From: Capnocytophaga canimorsus
Lineage (GTDB): Bacteria > Bacteroidota > Bacteroidia > Flavobacteriales > Flavobacteriaceae
Length of the DNA: 64,000 nt
Assembly (NCBI RefSeq): GCF_002302565.1
Contig: NZ_CP022382.1
Location: 124,001 to 188,000 of the forward strand
Direction: 5' to 3'
Both the position numbers and the translations under genes were made by a program. Below are positions 44,953-53,560 of the stretch, piece by piece (position 1 is the stretch's first letter; each line of letters begins with the position of its first letter). Below the pieces are notes generated by a model that saw only the letters and a list, made by a program, of their open reading frames with translations, searched no databases and was not told the DNA's origin.

Positions 44953-45333
44953 TTACAATTTAGGAATTTTGAGTACTTGCCCAGGGTGTATCAAATTTGG
45001 GTCTTTTAAAATGTCGGTATTTGCTTTAAAAATAGCGTTGTACTTTGAGGCATCTTTATAGTAATGTTTGGCTATTTTACTTAAGCTTTCACCTTTTTGT
45101 ACGGTATGATAAGCATAAACCGATTCGTCCAATATGCGTATATCTGCTTTAATATCAGAAGGTTTTTCTCCTCCAATTGATTTTAACTTATCCCAATAGA
45201 TGTTCTTTTCATAAGCGGTATTAACCACTCCATTAACATAAAGTGCATCTTCTTTTTCTTCAACACTCACGTTTTTCATTCCTAACTCCTTGCCAAAGTC
45301 CAAAAGAGAACTGTACTTTTCTTTAATGCTCAT
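44953..45333 (-). CDS. LysM-domain protein (BON-like plus LysM)
   Basis: 126 residues, no signal peptide. The C-terminal 50 residues are a LysM module: YHTVQKGESLSKIAKHYYKD, then IHPGQVLKIPKL. The N-terminal part (VSVEEKEDALYVNGVVNTA and the following strand) resembles a BON domain. The arrangement recalls E. coli Kbp/YgaU, a potassium-binding cytoplasmic protein; whether this one binds potassium is untested. It is a monocistronic gene ending at the shared terminator. Confidence 0.85.
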   Translation of the reverse strand: MSIKEKYSSLLDFGKELGMKNVSVEEKEDALYVNGVVNTAYEKNIYWDKLKSIGGEKPSDIKADIRILDESVYAYHTVQKGESLSKIAKHYYKDASKYNAIFKANTDILKDPNLIHPGQVLKIPKL

Positions 45334-45390
45334 TTTTTTGTTTTTTTGAATTATCTCCGATAAAGATAGTCATTTATTTTTAACTTTTCT

Positions 45391-47811
45391 CTATTTTATG
45401 ATATATTTATTATTTTTCAAAGTTTGAAAATCAATTTGTTTTGCCTTACATCTTGCTCGAGCAATACGTTTTCCATTATGGTAGAGACCTTTACGTGCGG
45501 GTAACACCACCGAACACTTCCCTGCTGTTTGTGCAATAATTTCAGCTTCTTTTAACATTCCTTTTTCCCAAGAAAAAGATACCTCAAAGCCGTTACGTGC
45601 TTTCATTCCAGTTATTTTACCTTTTTGCCAGTCAGGATGTGAAGGAAGCGCAGGTAAGAACCGAATGGTATTGGTTTTTCCGTGACTTTGAAGTAACATT
45701 TCGGCAATTCCTGCTGTTCCACCAAAATTTCCGTCAATTTGAAATGGCGGATGGGCACAAAATAAATTAGCATACGTTCCTCCTGCGCTTTGTTGCCTAC
45801 CCATAGCTACAGGTGTAAGCAATTGCTTTAGAAGTGTCAAAGCGTGATTTCCATCACCTAAACGCGCCCAAAAATTGATCTTCCAAGCCTTCGACCAACC
45901 TGTTCCACCATCACCACGAATTTCTAAGGTTTTTCGGGCTGCCTGAGCCAATTTGGGCGTATCCCAAGGGGTAATTTCGTCATACGGATGCAACCCATAT
46001 AGGTGGGATACGTGTCTGTGAGTAGGTTCAGCATCTTCCCAATCGTGAAACCATTCGTTCAAATCGCCTTGTTCCCCTATGGTATTAGGTACGGTGTTTT
46101 TAATAATATCTTTCCATTTAGGGTGCTTGTCCGTATCTTTATTTAAAATTTCAGAGGCTTTGAGTACATTAGAAAACAATTCACGTACGATTTGCATATC
46201 CATTGTTGGTCCCATACACGTGAATCCGTGTTGTTTTTTTCCGTCTTTCAACTCGGGTAAATAATACGCATTTTCGGGAGAATTGGAAGGGGCAGTTACC
46301 CAATATCCACTTTTAGGTTCTTTGATAAGCATATCTTCAAAAAAATGGGCTGCTTCTTTCAGTACAAAATAGTATTCTTTAAGAAAATCAATGTTTTGTG
46401 TAAATTGATAATGCTCCCAAATATGCTGACAAAGCCACGCTCCTCCTGTTAGGGTAGAACCCCAAGAAGCTCCTTCGCCTGGCGAGGTAAAAAACCACGG
46501 ATTGCTCACCACGTGCGCTACCCATCCTTCGGCATTATAGTAGGCTTTTGCCGTTTTCTTTCCGTTAGGCACCAAATTTTTAGTAAAACGAAGTAAAGGT
46601 TCAGCCAAATCAGAAAGATTAGTGACCTCTGCTAACCAATAATTCATCTGTACGTTGATATTTAGGTGATAATCACCATTCCAAGGCGTTTGATATTCTT
46701 CAGCCCAAAGCCCTTGTAGGTTGGCAGGGAGTAATCCTTTTCGAGAGGAACTGATGAGTAAATATCGTCCGAAGTTATAATACAAAACAGGAAGTTGAGC
46801 ATCTGTATTTCCAGCCTGATAACGCTGTAATCGTTGCCAAGTAGTCAAGTTTTCATCGGTTAATGAAGTAGGCATTTCCCATCGATTTCGATTAAATATC
46901 TTTCCGTAGGTTACCTGATTTTCAAGTAAAGCGTTTTGAAAAGACAAGGAATTTATCGCCTTTAAGTACGCTAGTGTTTGTTTTACGACATCGGTGTTTT
47001 CAAGTTCTCCATTTTCATAACTATAGTTGGTTGATGCACTGATTTTTACAATTACCTCAGAGGCTGAACGTACTTCTAAACCAGCTAATGAGGCAGTGAG
47101 CTCTCCGTCAGTGGAAACCTCTGCTATTGTGGCAAATTCCATTCCTTTTTGGTTTTCATTCGGAAGTGTACCTTGCATTATAAGTTTATTTTTGTCGTAA
47201 GAAAAATGAGCATTTTCTTTACGGAATAGACTTAAACCCAAATTCGTTTTTTGAGCAGATTTAATTTTTACCCAAATCACATCATTATTGAAATCAGTAA
47301 AAACGATTTGTTCGATTTGGTTTCCATTGCGTACATATTGGGTGGTAGCCACAGCCTTTTCAAGGTCTAAAACTCGTTTGTAATGGGTTACCGATGCATC
47401 TGATTTCCAATCGATTTTTAACTGTCCTAATGTTTGATAACATCCGTAATGACAATTTGCACCGTTGCCGTGACACGTTCCTTTTCCTTTGGCAACAAAA
47501 TGTTTCATCAGTAAACTTTGTGCTTCCAGATTTTTCCCTTGCAGAAGTAAATTTTGAATTTCTTTTAAATACTTATGCGCATTTTCATCATCGGCTTCTT
47601 GTTTACCTCCTGACCATAATGAAATTTCGTTGAGTACTATGGTTTCTATATCGGTTTTACCAAATACCATAGCTCCTAAACGTCCGTTGCCTAAAGGTAA
47701 ACTTTCGGTAAAAAAAGCGGCAGGTTGGTCAAACACCACCGAAATATCTTGCTTTTGAGCAATTACGAAGTTGAAAATCGTTACAAAAACAATAAAAAAA
47801 AGTTGTTTCAT
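45391..47811 (-). CDS. GH95-family alpha-L-fucosidase, secreted
   Basis: 806 residues. A signal peptide ([19 protein letters not shown]) is followed by an N-terminal beta domain ([13 protein letters not shown] near 40; [20 protein letters not shown]) and the (alpha/alpha)6 barrel: [20 protein letters not shown] near 370, then [20 protein letters not shown] near 635 and [18 protein letters not shown] near 695. These are GH95 signatures. It would release fucose from mucin or host glycans. No SusC/SusD pair is adjacent. A 21-bp repeat array lies just upstream. Confidence 0.93.
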   Translation of the reverse strand: MKQLFFIVFVTIFNFVIAQKQDISVVFDQPAAFFTESLPLGNGRLGAMVFGKTDIETIVLNEISLWSGGKQEADDENAHKYLKEIQNLLLQGKNLEAQSLLMKHFVAKGKGTCHGNGANCHYGCYQTLGQLKIDWKSDASVTHYKRVLDLEKAVATTQYVRNGNQIEQIVFTDFNNDVIWVKIKSAQKTNLGLSLFRKENAHFSYDKNKLIMQGTLPNENQKGMEFATIAEVSTDGELTASLAGLEVRSASEVIVKISASTNYSYENGELENTDVVKQTLAYLKAINSLSFQNALLENQVTYGKIFNRNRWEMPTSLTDENLTTWQRLQRYQAGNTDAQLPVLYYNFGRYLLISSSRKGLLPANLQGLWAEEYQTPWNGDYHLNINVQMNYWLAEVTNLSDLAEPLLRFTKNLVPNGKKTAKAYYNAEGWVAHVVSNPWFFTSPGEGASWGSTLTGGAWLCQHIWEHYQFTQNIDFLKEYYFVLKEAAHFFEDMLIKEPKSGYWVTAPSNSPENAYYLPELKDGKKQHGFTCMGPTMDMQIVRELFSNVLKASEILNKDTDKHPKWKDIIKNTVPNTIGEQGDLNEWFHDWEDAEPTHRHVSHLYGLHPYDEITPWDTPKLAQAARKTLEIRGDGGTGWSKAWKINFWARLGDGNHALTLLKQLLTPVAMGRQQSAGGTYANLFCAHPPFQIDGNFGGTAGIAEMLLQSHGKTNTIRFLPALPSHPDWQKGKITGMKARNGFEVSFSWEKGMLKEAEIIAQTAGKCSVVLPARKGLYHNGKRIARARCKAKQIDFQTLKNNKYIIK

Positions 47812-47928
47812 AATGCAATTACAAATATGGGTTGTTATATCATTTTGATTTTTAGAGGTCCGAAGATAATCATTTTACGCAAAAAAGGCAACCCAATAAG
47901 GAAATACTTTACAAAAGATTTGTTTTAT
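47812..47928. other. Spacer between the fucosidase start and the repeat array
   Basis: AT-rich, no gene. It would hold the fucosidase promoter on the minus strand, but no clear -7 element stands out. Confidence 0.4.
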
Positions 47929-48132
47929 AGCAGTAAAAACTCATTATCCATCGGTAAAAATTAATTTCCTATCAGTAAAGATTCATTTTCTATCAAAGAA
48001 AATCAATTTTTCATCAGTAAAATTTTATTTTCTATTGGTAAGATTGAATTTCCTATCAGTAAAAAGTAATTTTGTATCAAGAAAAATGGATTTCCTGTCA
48101 GTAAAAAACTATTTCCTATCAGTATTTTTCAC
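47929..48132. repeat. Ten-unit 21-bp tandem repeat array
   Basis: Units begin at 47929, 47950, 47971, 47992, 48013, 48034, 48055, 48076, 48097 and 48118, exactly 21 bases apart with no insertion or deletion. The consensus is ATCAGTAAAAATTNATTTCCT; single units differ at up to seven or so positions. On the minus strand one frame reads a heptapeptide RK(L/S/F)IFTD but is broken by stops in three units. The array stops 180 bases before the phosphoesterase gene end and lies upstream of the fucosidase. Confidence 0.85.
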
Positions 48133-48311
48133 TTATAAATAATATAGCCAATTATTTTTAAATAGTTGCTGTATAAAATCTTTTTTTAAATAAGAGTTGT
48201 CACGACAATCTAGAAAAAAGGGAGCTATATTCAGATTGTTGTTGTCTGATTTGTTCAAGAAAATACAGAAAATAGAATAGGAGAGAGGTTAATCGTTATC
48301 AAATCAATTTT
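48133..48311. other. Spacer downstream of the repeat array
   Basis: AT-rich, no gene, repeat or obvious terminator hairpin. It lies after the end of the minus-strand phosphoesterase gene. Confidence 0.4.
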
Positions 48312-49157
48312 TTAAGCTTTTTCAAGTTCAAAGATTGTAATTTCGGGTCTGACGTTAAACCGCACTTGTAAGGAATGCCCCAATGCTCTGTTGATGTATA
48401 GTGTTCTCTCGTCTGAAAGTTCAATTTTACCAGAAGCATATTTTTTGTTCTTTACCGGTAGAATAGGTGCAGGTAAAAAGGGTGGTTTACATTGACCACC
48501 GTGGGTATGCCCCGATAGTATCCAACCTTTGAAGGATTGCCAAACCTCCAAATCGCATACATCAGGATTGTGACAAAGCACGATATTTGCCTTTTCAGGA
48601 GAATAATTTTTTAAAGCCTTTTGGGCATCAAGAGTGCCAGCCCAATAATCATCAAATCCAATAAAATGTAATCCTTGAAATTCAACAGATTCATTTCTGA
48701 GGACTTTAATGTTTTTTGATTCAATGAGTTGGGTGATTTCATCGGCAATATGAGGTTCACGCCAATGGTGTCCGTAGTCGTGATTTCCTAAAATGGCTGT
48801 TGTGCCTAATGTACCTTTTACACTGTTTTCCAATACTTTATTTAGTTCATCGTACAATACTTTACGTTGGTGTAAGGTGATGTAATCTCCTGTGTAAACT
48901 ACAAAATCAGGCTGAAAGTTTTGTGCTTTTCTCAAAGCGTCGATTAAAAAATCGGTACTGACCCTATGCCCCACGTGTAGGTCACTGATTTGCATCAATG
49001 TTTTGCCGATAAGGGAGTTAGGTAGGTTTTTGATAGGCATTTTCAAACGGACAAACTCTAACCAAAAAGGTTCAATTTGCCAAGCATATCCACCGCCTAG
49101 TAGCCCCAAGCCGATCGTGGCTAACGCTGTTTTTTTAATGAATTTTCGTCTGTTCAC
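48312..49157 (-). CDS. Metallophosphoesterase
   Basis: 281 residues. The N-terminus (NRRKFIKKTALATIGLGLLGG) is a Tat-like or membrane-anchor segment. Calcineurin-like motifs are in order: QISDLHVGHR near 53, VYTGDYITL near 86, ILGNHDYGHHW near 122 and LSGHTHGGQC near 215. It resembles YkuE/YaeI-type phosphoesterases, which act on UDP-diacylglucosamine or related lipids. The substrate is not shown by the sequence. Single gene. Confidence 0.92.
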   Translation of the reverse strand: MNRRKFIKKTALATIGLGLLGGGYAWQIEPFWLEFVRLKMPIKNLPNSLIGKTLMQISDLHVGHRVSTDFLIDALRKAQNFQPDFVVYTGDYITLHQRKVLYDELNKVLENSVKGTLGTTAILGNHDYGHHWREPHIADEITQLIESKNIKVLRNESVEFQGLHFIGFDDYWAGTLDAQKALKNYSPEKANIVLCHNPDVCDLEVWQSFKGWILSGHTHGGQCKPPFLPAPILPVKNKKYASGKIELSDERTLYINRALGHSLQVRFNVRPEITIFELEKA

Positions 49158-49270
49158 ATCTTTTAGTTGATTAAGCTAGGAGAAATAACAATAACAATAA
49201 AGATACGATAAAAAAGTAGTGTTATTATCCAAAACATTTTTATCGTCATTTTTCAATCTTTTAACTCTTC

Positions 49271-50860
49271 CTAAAACTCCGACGTAAAATGTAGCTTCAC
49301 GTTTGGATATTTTTGTTTTACCATTTCGATAGAAAACGCCGAATCTGCTAAGAAAACACGCTGTCCGTGCTTATCACGAGCCATATATTTCTGTTTCACA
49401 CGAAGGAAATCCTGAAACTCGGCATCTTTCGGATTTTCAGGCTCTTCCACCCAACAAGCCTTATGTATCGGGAAGCTCTCATAACTGCATTTCGCTCCGT
49501 ATTCGTGTTCCAATCGATATTGGATAACTTCGTATTGCAACGCTCCCACCGTTCCGATAACTTTTCGTCCGTTGAAATCCAACTTGAAAAGCTGTGCCAC
49601 ACCTTCGTCCATCAGTTGGTCGATACCTTTTTCTAATTGCTTGGATTTTAGTGGGTCGGCATTGTTGATGTAGCGGAAATGTTCAGGAGAAAAGCTCGGA
49701 ATTCCTTTAAATTGCAAGGTTTCGCCCTCTGTAAGCGTGTCTCCAATTTTGAAATTTCCAGTATCGTGAAGTCCCACAATATCACCGGCATACGAAATAT
49801 CAACCACTTCTTTTTTCTCTGCAAAAAAAGCATTCGGACTTGAAAATTTCAGTTTTTTTCCGTGCCGAACGTGTAAATAAGGTTTGTTTCGCTCAAAAGT
49901 TCCTGAAACGATTTTAACAAACGCCAAGCGATTGCGGTGGTTCGGGTCCATATTAGCGTGAATTTTGAAAACAAATCCGCTAAACGTATTTTCATCAGGG
50001 TTTACCACGCGTTTGTCACTGGCTTTGGCTCTGGGCGACGGAGCAATTTCCACAAAGCAATCCAAAAGCTCACGAACGCCAAAATTATTCAATGCCGAAC
50101 CAAAGAAAACAGGCTGTTGCGTTCCGCTGAGGTAGGCTTCTCGGTCAAATGGCGGATATACTTCATACACCAATTCCAATTCGCTACGTAAGTTTTCAGC
50201 CGATTTCTCACCGATGATTTTATCCAATTCAGGGTCGTTTACATTATCAAAAGCGATGGTTTCTTCGATATTTCTTCGGCTATCGCCTGAAAATAAATTG
50301 ATATTTTTTTCCCAGATATTGTAAATCCCTTTGAAATCATATCCCATTCCGATAGGAAAACTCAGCGGTGTAACAGAAAGCCCCAATTTTTGTTCTACCT
50401 CGTCCAAAAGGTCAAAAGCATCTTTTCCTTCTCTATCTAACTTATTGATAAACACTATCATCGGGATATTTCGCATACGACAAACTTCCACAAGTTTTTC
50501 GGTTTGCTCTTCTACCCCTTTGGCAACGTCAATCACCACAATTACGCTATCCACAGCGGTTAAGGTTCGGAAAGTATCTTCAGCAAAATCTTTGTGACCA
50601 GGAGTATCTAATATATTGACTTTGTAATCTTTATAATTGAACGCCAAAACCGACGTTGCCACCGAAATACCACGCTGACGCTCAATTTCCATAAAGTCAG
50701 AAGTCGCACCTTTTTTAATTTTATTGCTTTTAACAGCTCCTGCTTCCTGAATAGCTCCACCGAAAAGTAGTAATTTTTCCGTAAGGGTAGTTTTTCCCGC
50801 ATCGGGGTGGGCAATTACGCCAAAAGTTCTGCGTTTTTGTATTTCCTGAAGTATTGACAT
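49271..50860 (-). CDS. prfC: Peptide chain release factor 3
   Basis: 529 residues, the RF3 length. GTPase that recycles RF1/RF2 from the ribosome. The G1 motif is AHPDAGKTTLTEKLL near 17, G3 is LDTPGHKDFAEDT near 88, and G4 is VFINKLDREGKD near 137. SDFMEIERQRGISVATSV is the switch I region. The C-terminal half (EVIQYRLEHEYGAKCSYES) is the RF3 domain III. The gene is alone on the minus strand. Confidence 0.97.
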   Translation of the reverse strand: MSILQEIQKRRTFGVIAHPDAGKTTLTEKLLLFGGAIQEAGAVKSNKIKKGATSDFMEIERQRGISVATSVLAFNYKDYKVNILDTPGHKDFAEDTFRTLTAVDSVIVVIDVAKGVEEQTEKLVEVCRMRNIPMIVFINKLDREGKDAFDLLDEVEQKLGLSVTPLSFPIGMGYDFKGIYNIWEKNINLFSGDSRRNIEETIAFDNVNDPELDKIIGEKSAENLRSELELVYEVYPPFDREAYLSGTQQPVFFGSALNNFGVRELLDCFVEIAPSPRAKASDKRVVNPDENTFSGFVFKIHANMDPNHRNRLAFVKIVSGTFERNKPYLHVRHGKKLKFSSPNAFFAEKKEVVDISYAGDIVGLHDTGNFKIGDTLTEGETLQFKGIPSFSPEHFRYINNADPLKSKQLEKGIDQLMDEGVAQLFKLDFNGRKVIGTVGALQYEVIQYRLEHEYGAKCSYESFPIHKACWVEEPENPKDAEFQDFLRVKQKYMARDKHGQRVFLADSAFSIEMVKQKYPNVKLHFTSEF

Positions 50861-51011
50861 TTTCCTTGATTTACTGATTTAAAACGGCGACAAAGGTAAA
50901 TTTTTTAACCGACTTGTTAAAACGAAATGAAGGAAAAAACACAATTTTAGAATATCAAATACACTAAACTATAATTGAAAATTTAACCCTAAATAAATAA
51001 GACAAAAAATG

Positions 51012-51036
51012 AAAAACACCCGTAAGAGGGTGTTTT
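51012..51036 (-). terminator. Intrinsic terminator of ribH
   Basis: AAAACACCC pairs with GGGTGTTTT around GTAAGA. On the minus strand it is followed by a T-rich stretch, and it lies 20 bases after the ribH stop. Confidence 0.87.
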
Positions 51037-51055
51037 CTTATTTGTTTAAGCGTTT

Positions 51056-51547
51056 TTACGAATGTTTTTGAGTGAGAGTAACCATTTTTATGGCAGCAAT
51101 TGCTGCCTCTACACCTTTGTTACCGTGCTTTCCACCACTTCGGTCTAATGATTGTTGTAATGTATTGTCTGTCAGTACACAAAATATAACAGGAGTATCT
51201 TCTGTAGCATTGAGTTGGGCAATACCTTGGGTAACGCCTTGGCATACGAAATCAAAATGACGGGTTTCTCCTTGGATAACGCAACCGATAGCAATTACAA
51301 CATCTACTGTTTGAGTTTTTATCATTTTTCTGCTGCCGTGTATAAGTTCAAAACTTCCAGGGACTTCCCAACAGATGATTTCTTCGGGTAGAGCGCCACA
51401 ATCTAAAAGGGTTTGATAAGCTCCTTCTTTCAAAGACATAGTAACCTCAGGGTTCCATTCAGAAGTAACAATCCCAAAGCGAAATAATTTCGCGTTTGGG
51501 ATTGTTGCTTTATCATATTGTGATAAATTTTTATTTTCGGTTGCCAT
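51056..51547 (-). CDS. ribH: 6,7-dimethyl-8-ribityllumazine synthase
   Basis: 163 residues. The penultimate riboflavin enzyme. It has RFGIVTSEWNPEV near 24, the EVPGSFELIHGSRKM segment near 62, VVIAIGCVIQGETRHFDFVC near 85 with the catalytic His, and NTLQQSLDRSGGKHGNKGVE near the C-terminus. Length and motif order are standard. It is 4 bases after the YfgM-like gene, so the two form one transcript. Confidence 0.96.
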   Translation of the reverse strand: MATENKNLSQYDKATIPNAKLFRFGIVTSEWNPEVTMSLKEGAYQTLLDCGALPEEIICWEVPGSFELIHGSRKMIKTQTVDVVIAIGCVIQGETRHFDFVCQGVTQGIAQLNATEDTPVIFCVLTDNTLQQSLDRSGGKHGNKGVEAAIAAIKMVTLTQKHS

Positions 51548-51551
51548 AAGG

Positions 51552-52331
51552 TTATTCGCTTATTTTTCCTAAATAAATGTCAATGGTTCTTCCTTCTTCC
51601 GAAGTAGGAAACTCGTCTTTAATACGTTGGAAGTATTGCTTGGCTTCCTTATTGCTTTCTAACAAAAGAGCGGTGATTCCTGCTTTTTTAAGGTAAATAG
51701 GAGTTGTAAACTCATTTTTGTTATGGTCAAATGCTTTTTTATAGAAAGTTAATGCTTCTTTATTGTTTTTTAATTGAGAATAAGCATCTCCGATATTTCC
51801 TAAGGCTAACGGACCTAGCATATCATCATCAGTATCAAATTTTTTAAGATACTCAATGGCTTCTTCGTATTGTCCTTGGTTGATGTAAGCCATTCCTGCC
51901 GAATAAGTTGCCAAATTAGCCGCTTTGGTACCGCTGTATTGCTTTATAATATCTAAAAAGCCGTACTTTCCAGCACTTCCGTTCAAGGAAAGCGTAAATA
52001 AAGAATCTTTAACTTGGGTATCGGTGGCATTCAACGCTTCATTGAAAAATTCTTGTGCAAAGAATAGTTCATTTCCTCCTTCTTTTTCTTTGGGAGCAAC
52101 TACAAATTGTTGGTATAGCAAATAGGCAAGTCCCACTACAGCTACAGCAATTAGTACGCCAATAATGGTTTTTTGGTTTTTCTGTACCCACTCTTCTGTT
52201 TTTGAGGCTTTTTGGTCGAGCGTATCAAAAACTTCTGCGGTAGTACTCTCTTGGTGTAACTCCTCAGGGGTTACCTCGTCAGTGTGTTTTACTCTGTTAG
52301 GTCGGTTGTTTCTTTTCTTATAAACTGCCAT
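51552..52331 (-). CDS. YfgM-like membrane-anchored TPR protein
   Basis: 259 residues from the ATG at 52331, giving a basic N-terminus (KKRNNRPNRVKH), one membrane helix (about 65-85, TIIGVLIAVAVVGLAYLLY) and TPR-like repeats (YINQGQYEEAIEYLKKF, GDAYSQLKNNKEALTFYKKA). This is the E. coli YfgM arrangement, a SecYEG-associated chaperone partner. The longer frame upstream lacks support. It is divergent to recF and coupled to ribH. Confidence 0.85.
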   Translation of the reverse strand: MAVYKKRNNRPNRVKHTDEVTPEELHQESTTAEVFDTLDQKASKTEEWVQKNQKTIIGVLIAVAVVGLAYLLYQQFVVAPKEKEGGNELFFAQEFFNEALNATDTQVKDSLFTLSLNGSAGKYGFLDIIKQYSGTKAANLATYSAGMAYINQGQYEEAIEYLKKFDTDDDMLGPLALGNIGDAYSQLKNNKEALTFYKKAFDHNKNEFTTPIYLKKAGITALLLESNKEAKQYFQRIKDEFPTSEEGRTIDIYLGKISE

Positions 52332-52456
52332 ATCATTTCTATTAACGTCGCGCAAAAATAAAATTTTTATTTTTAATAGAAAGCCCTTTAAACAATATTT
52401 TTCAACAAAATGAAAGTTCAGATGCAATATATTGGTTTTTCATTGTATATTGCGGC

Positions 52457-53560
52457 ATGTTTTTGAAGAAAATATCTGTAGTAAATTATAAAAATATTTC
52501 GTCAGAAGGTTTTGATTTTGACGAAAATATCAATTGTTTTATAGGAGATAATGGAGTGGGTAAAACCAATTTGCTCGATGCCGTTTATCATTTAGGAGTT
52601 GGCAAAAGTTATTTTAATCCTTCGGCGTTACAAAATATTCGCCACGGGGAGGATTTTTATCTAATTGAAGGGCTTTTTGAAGCAGACTCTCGTCAAGAAC
52701 AAATCAGTTGTAGCGTGAAAAAAGGGCATAAAAAAATCATCAAATGTAATGGTAAACCCTATGAGCGAATGGCGGATCACTTTGGTAAATTTCCGATGGT
52801 AGTAATTTCGCCCTCCGATCGTGATTTGATTGTGGAAGGAAGTGAAACGCGCCGAAAGTTTATGGACAGCGTTATCTCACAATCCGATTTGTTGTATCTA
52901 GATGATTTGATGCGTTACAATCGGGTATTGTTACAAAGGAATTCTTTGCTGAAACATTTTGCCAATCAGCAAACTTTTGATGCTTTGACTCTTTCCCTTT
53001 ACGATGAGCAACTTTCGGTTTTGGGCAGTCAAATTCATCAAAAAAGAAAAAACTTTATTGAGCAGTTTCTTCCTACATTTTTAAAACAATATGCTTATAT
53101 TTCTCAGGGGAAAGAGCAGGTGAATTTACGTTATGAAAGTCAGCTCAATGAAACACCATTGATAGATTTGCTCCAAAGTAATATACATAAAGATAGGCTT
53201 TTGCAATATACAGGGGTTGGGATTCATAAAGATGATGTTTTGTTTGAAATTGATGGATATCCAATAAAAAAATATGGAAGCCAAGGACAGCAAAAGTCCT
53301 TTTTAATTGCTTTGAAACTTGCTCAATTTCAAGATGTAAAAAAACATTTAGGTGTCAGCCCAGTGTTGCTTTTAGATGATATATTTGATAAACTTGATGA
53401 CAAACGAGTAACCAAATTAGTAGGATTGGTTACCGATAAACAATTTGGGCAACTTTTCATCACCGATACGCATCAGCAACGAACGCAAAATGTGGTAGAA
53501 AAGACAGGACTATCTTACAAGATGTTTTTAATCGACAACGATAAAAATGCGGATCTGTAG
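52457..53560 (+). CDS. recF: DNA replication and repair protein RecF
   Basis: 367 residues. An SMC-like ATPase that loads RecA at gaps with RecO (recO is also in this window) and RecR. Walker A is [15 protein letters not shown] near 30, the signature is [11 protein letters not shown] near 273, and Walker B is [15 protein letters not shown] near 299. The C-terminal 14 bases overlap the next gene, a sensor kinase, which is unusual. Confidence 0.96.
   Translation: MFLKKISVVNYKNISSEGFDFDENINCFIGDNGVGKTNLLDAVYHLGVGKSYFNPSALQNIRHGEDFYLIEGLFEADSRQEQISCSVKKGHKKIIKCNGKPYERMADHFGKFPMVVISPSDRDLIVEGSETRRKFMDSVISQSDLLYLDDLMRYNRVLLQRNSLLKHFANQQTFDALTLSLYDEQLSVLGSQIHQKRKNFIEQFLPTFLKQYAYISQGKEQVNLRYESQLNETPLIDLLQSNIHKDRLLQYTGVGIHKDDVLFEIDGYPIKKYGSQGQQKSFLIALKLAQFQDVKKHLGVSPVLLLDDIFDKLDDKRVTKLVGLVTDKQFGQLFITDTHQQRTQNVVEKTGLSYKMFLIDNDKNADL

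Noticed and set aside
47725..47964. 79-residue open frame running into the repeat array
   Set aside because: It overlaps the start of the fucosidase gene on the other strand and has no features beyond basic low complexity.
47929..48132. CRISPR array
   Set aside because: The repeat unit is 21 bases with no unique spacers between units and no cas genes nearby; the units are contiguous and diverged.
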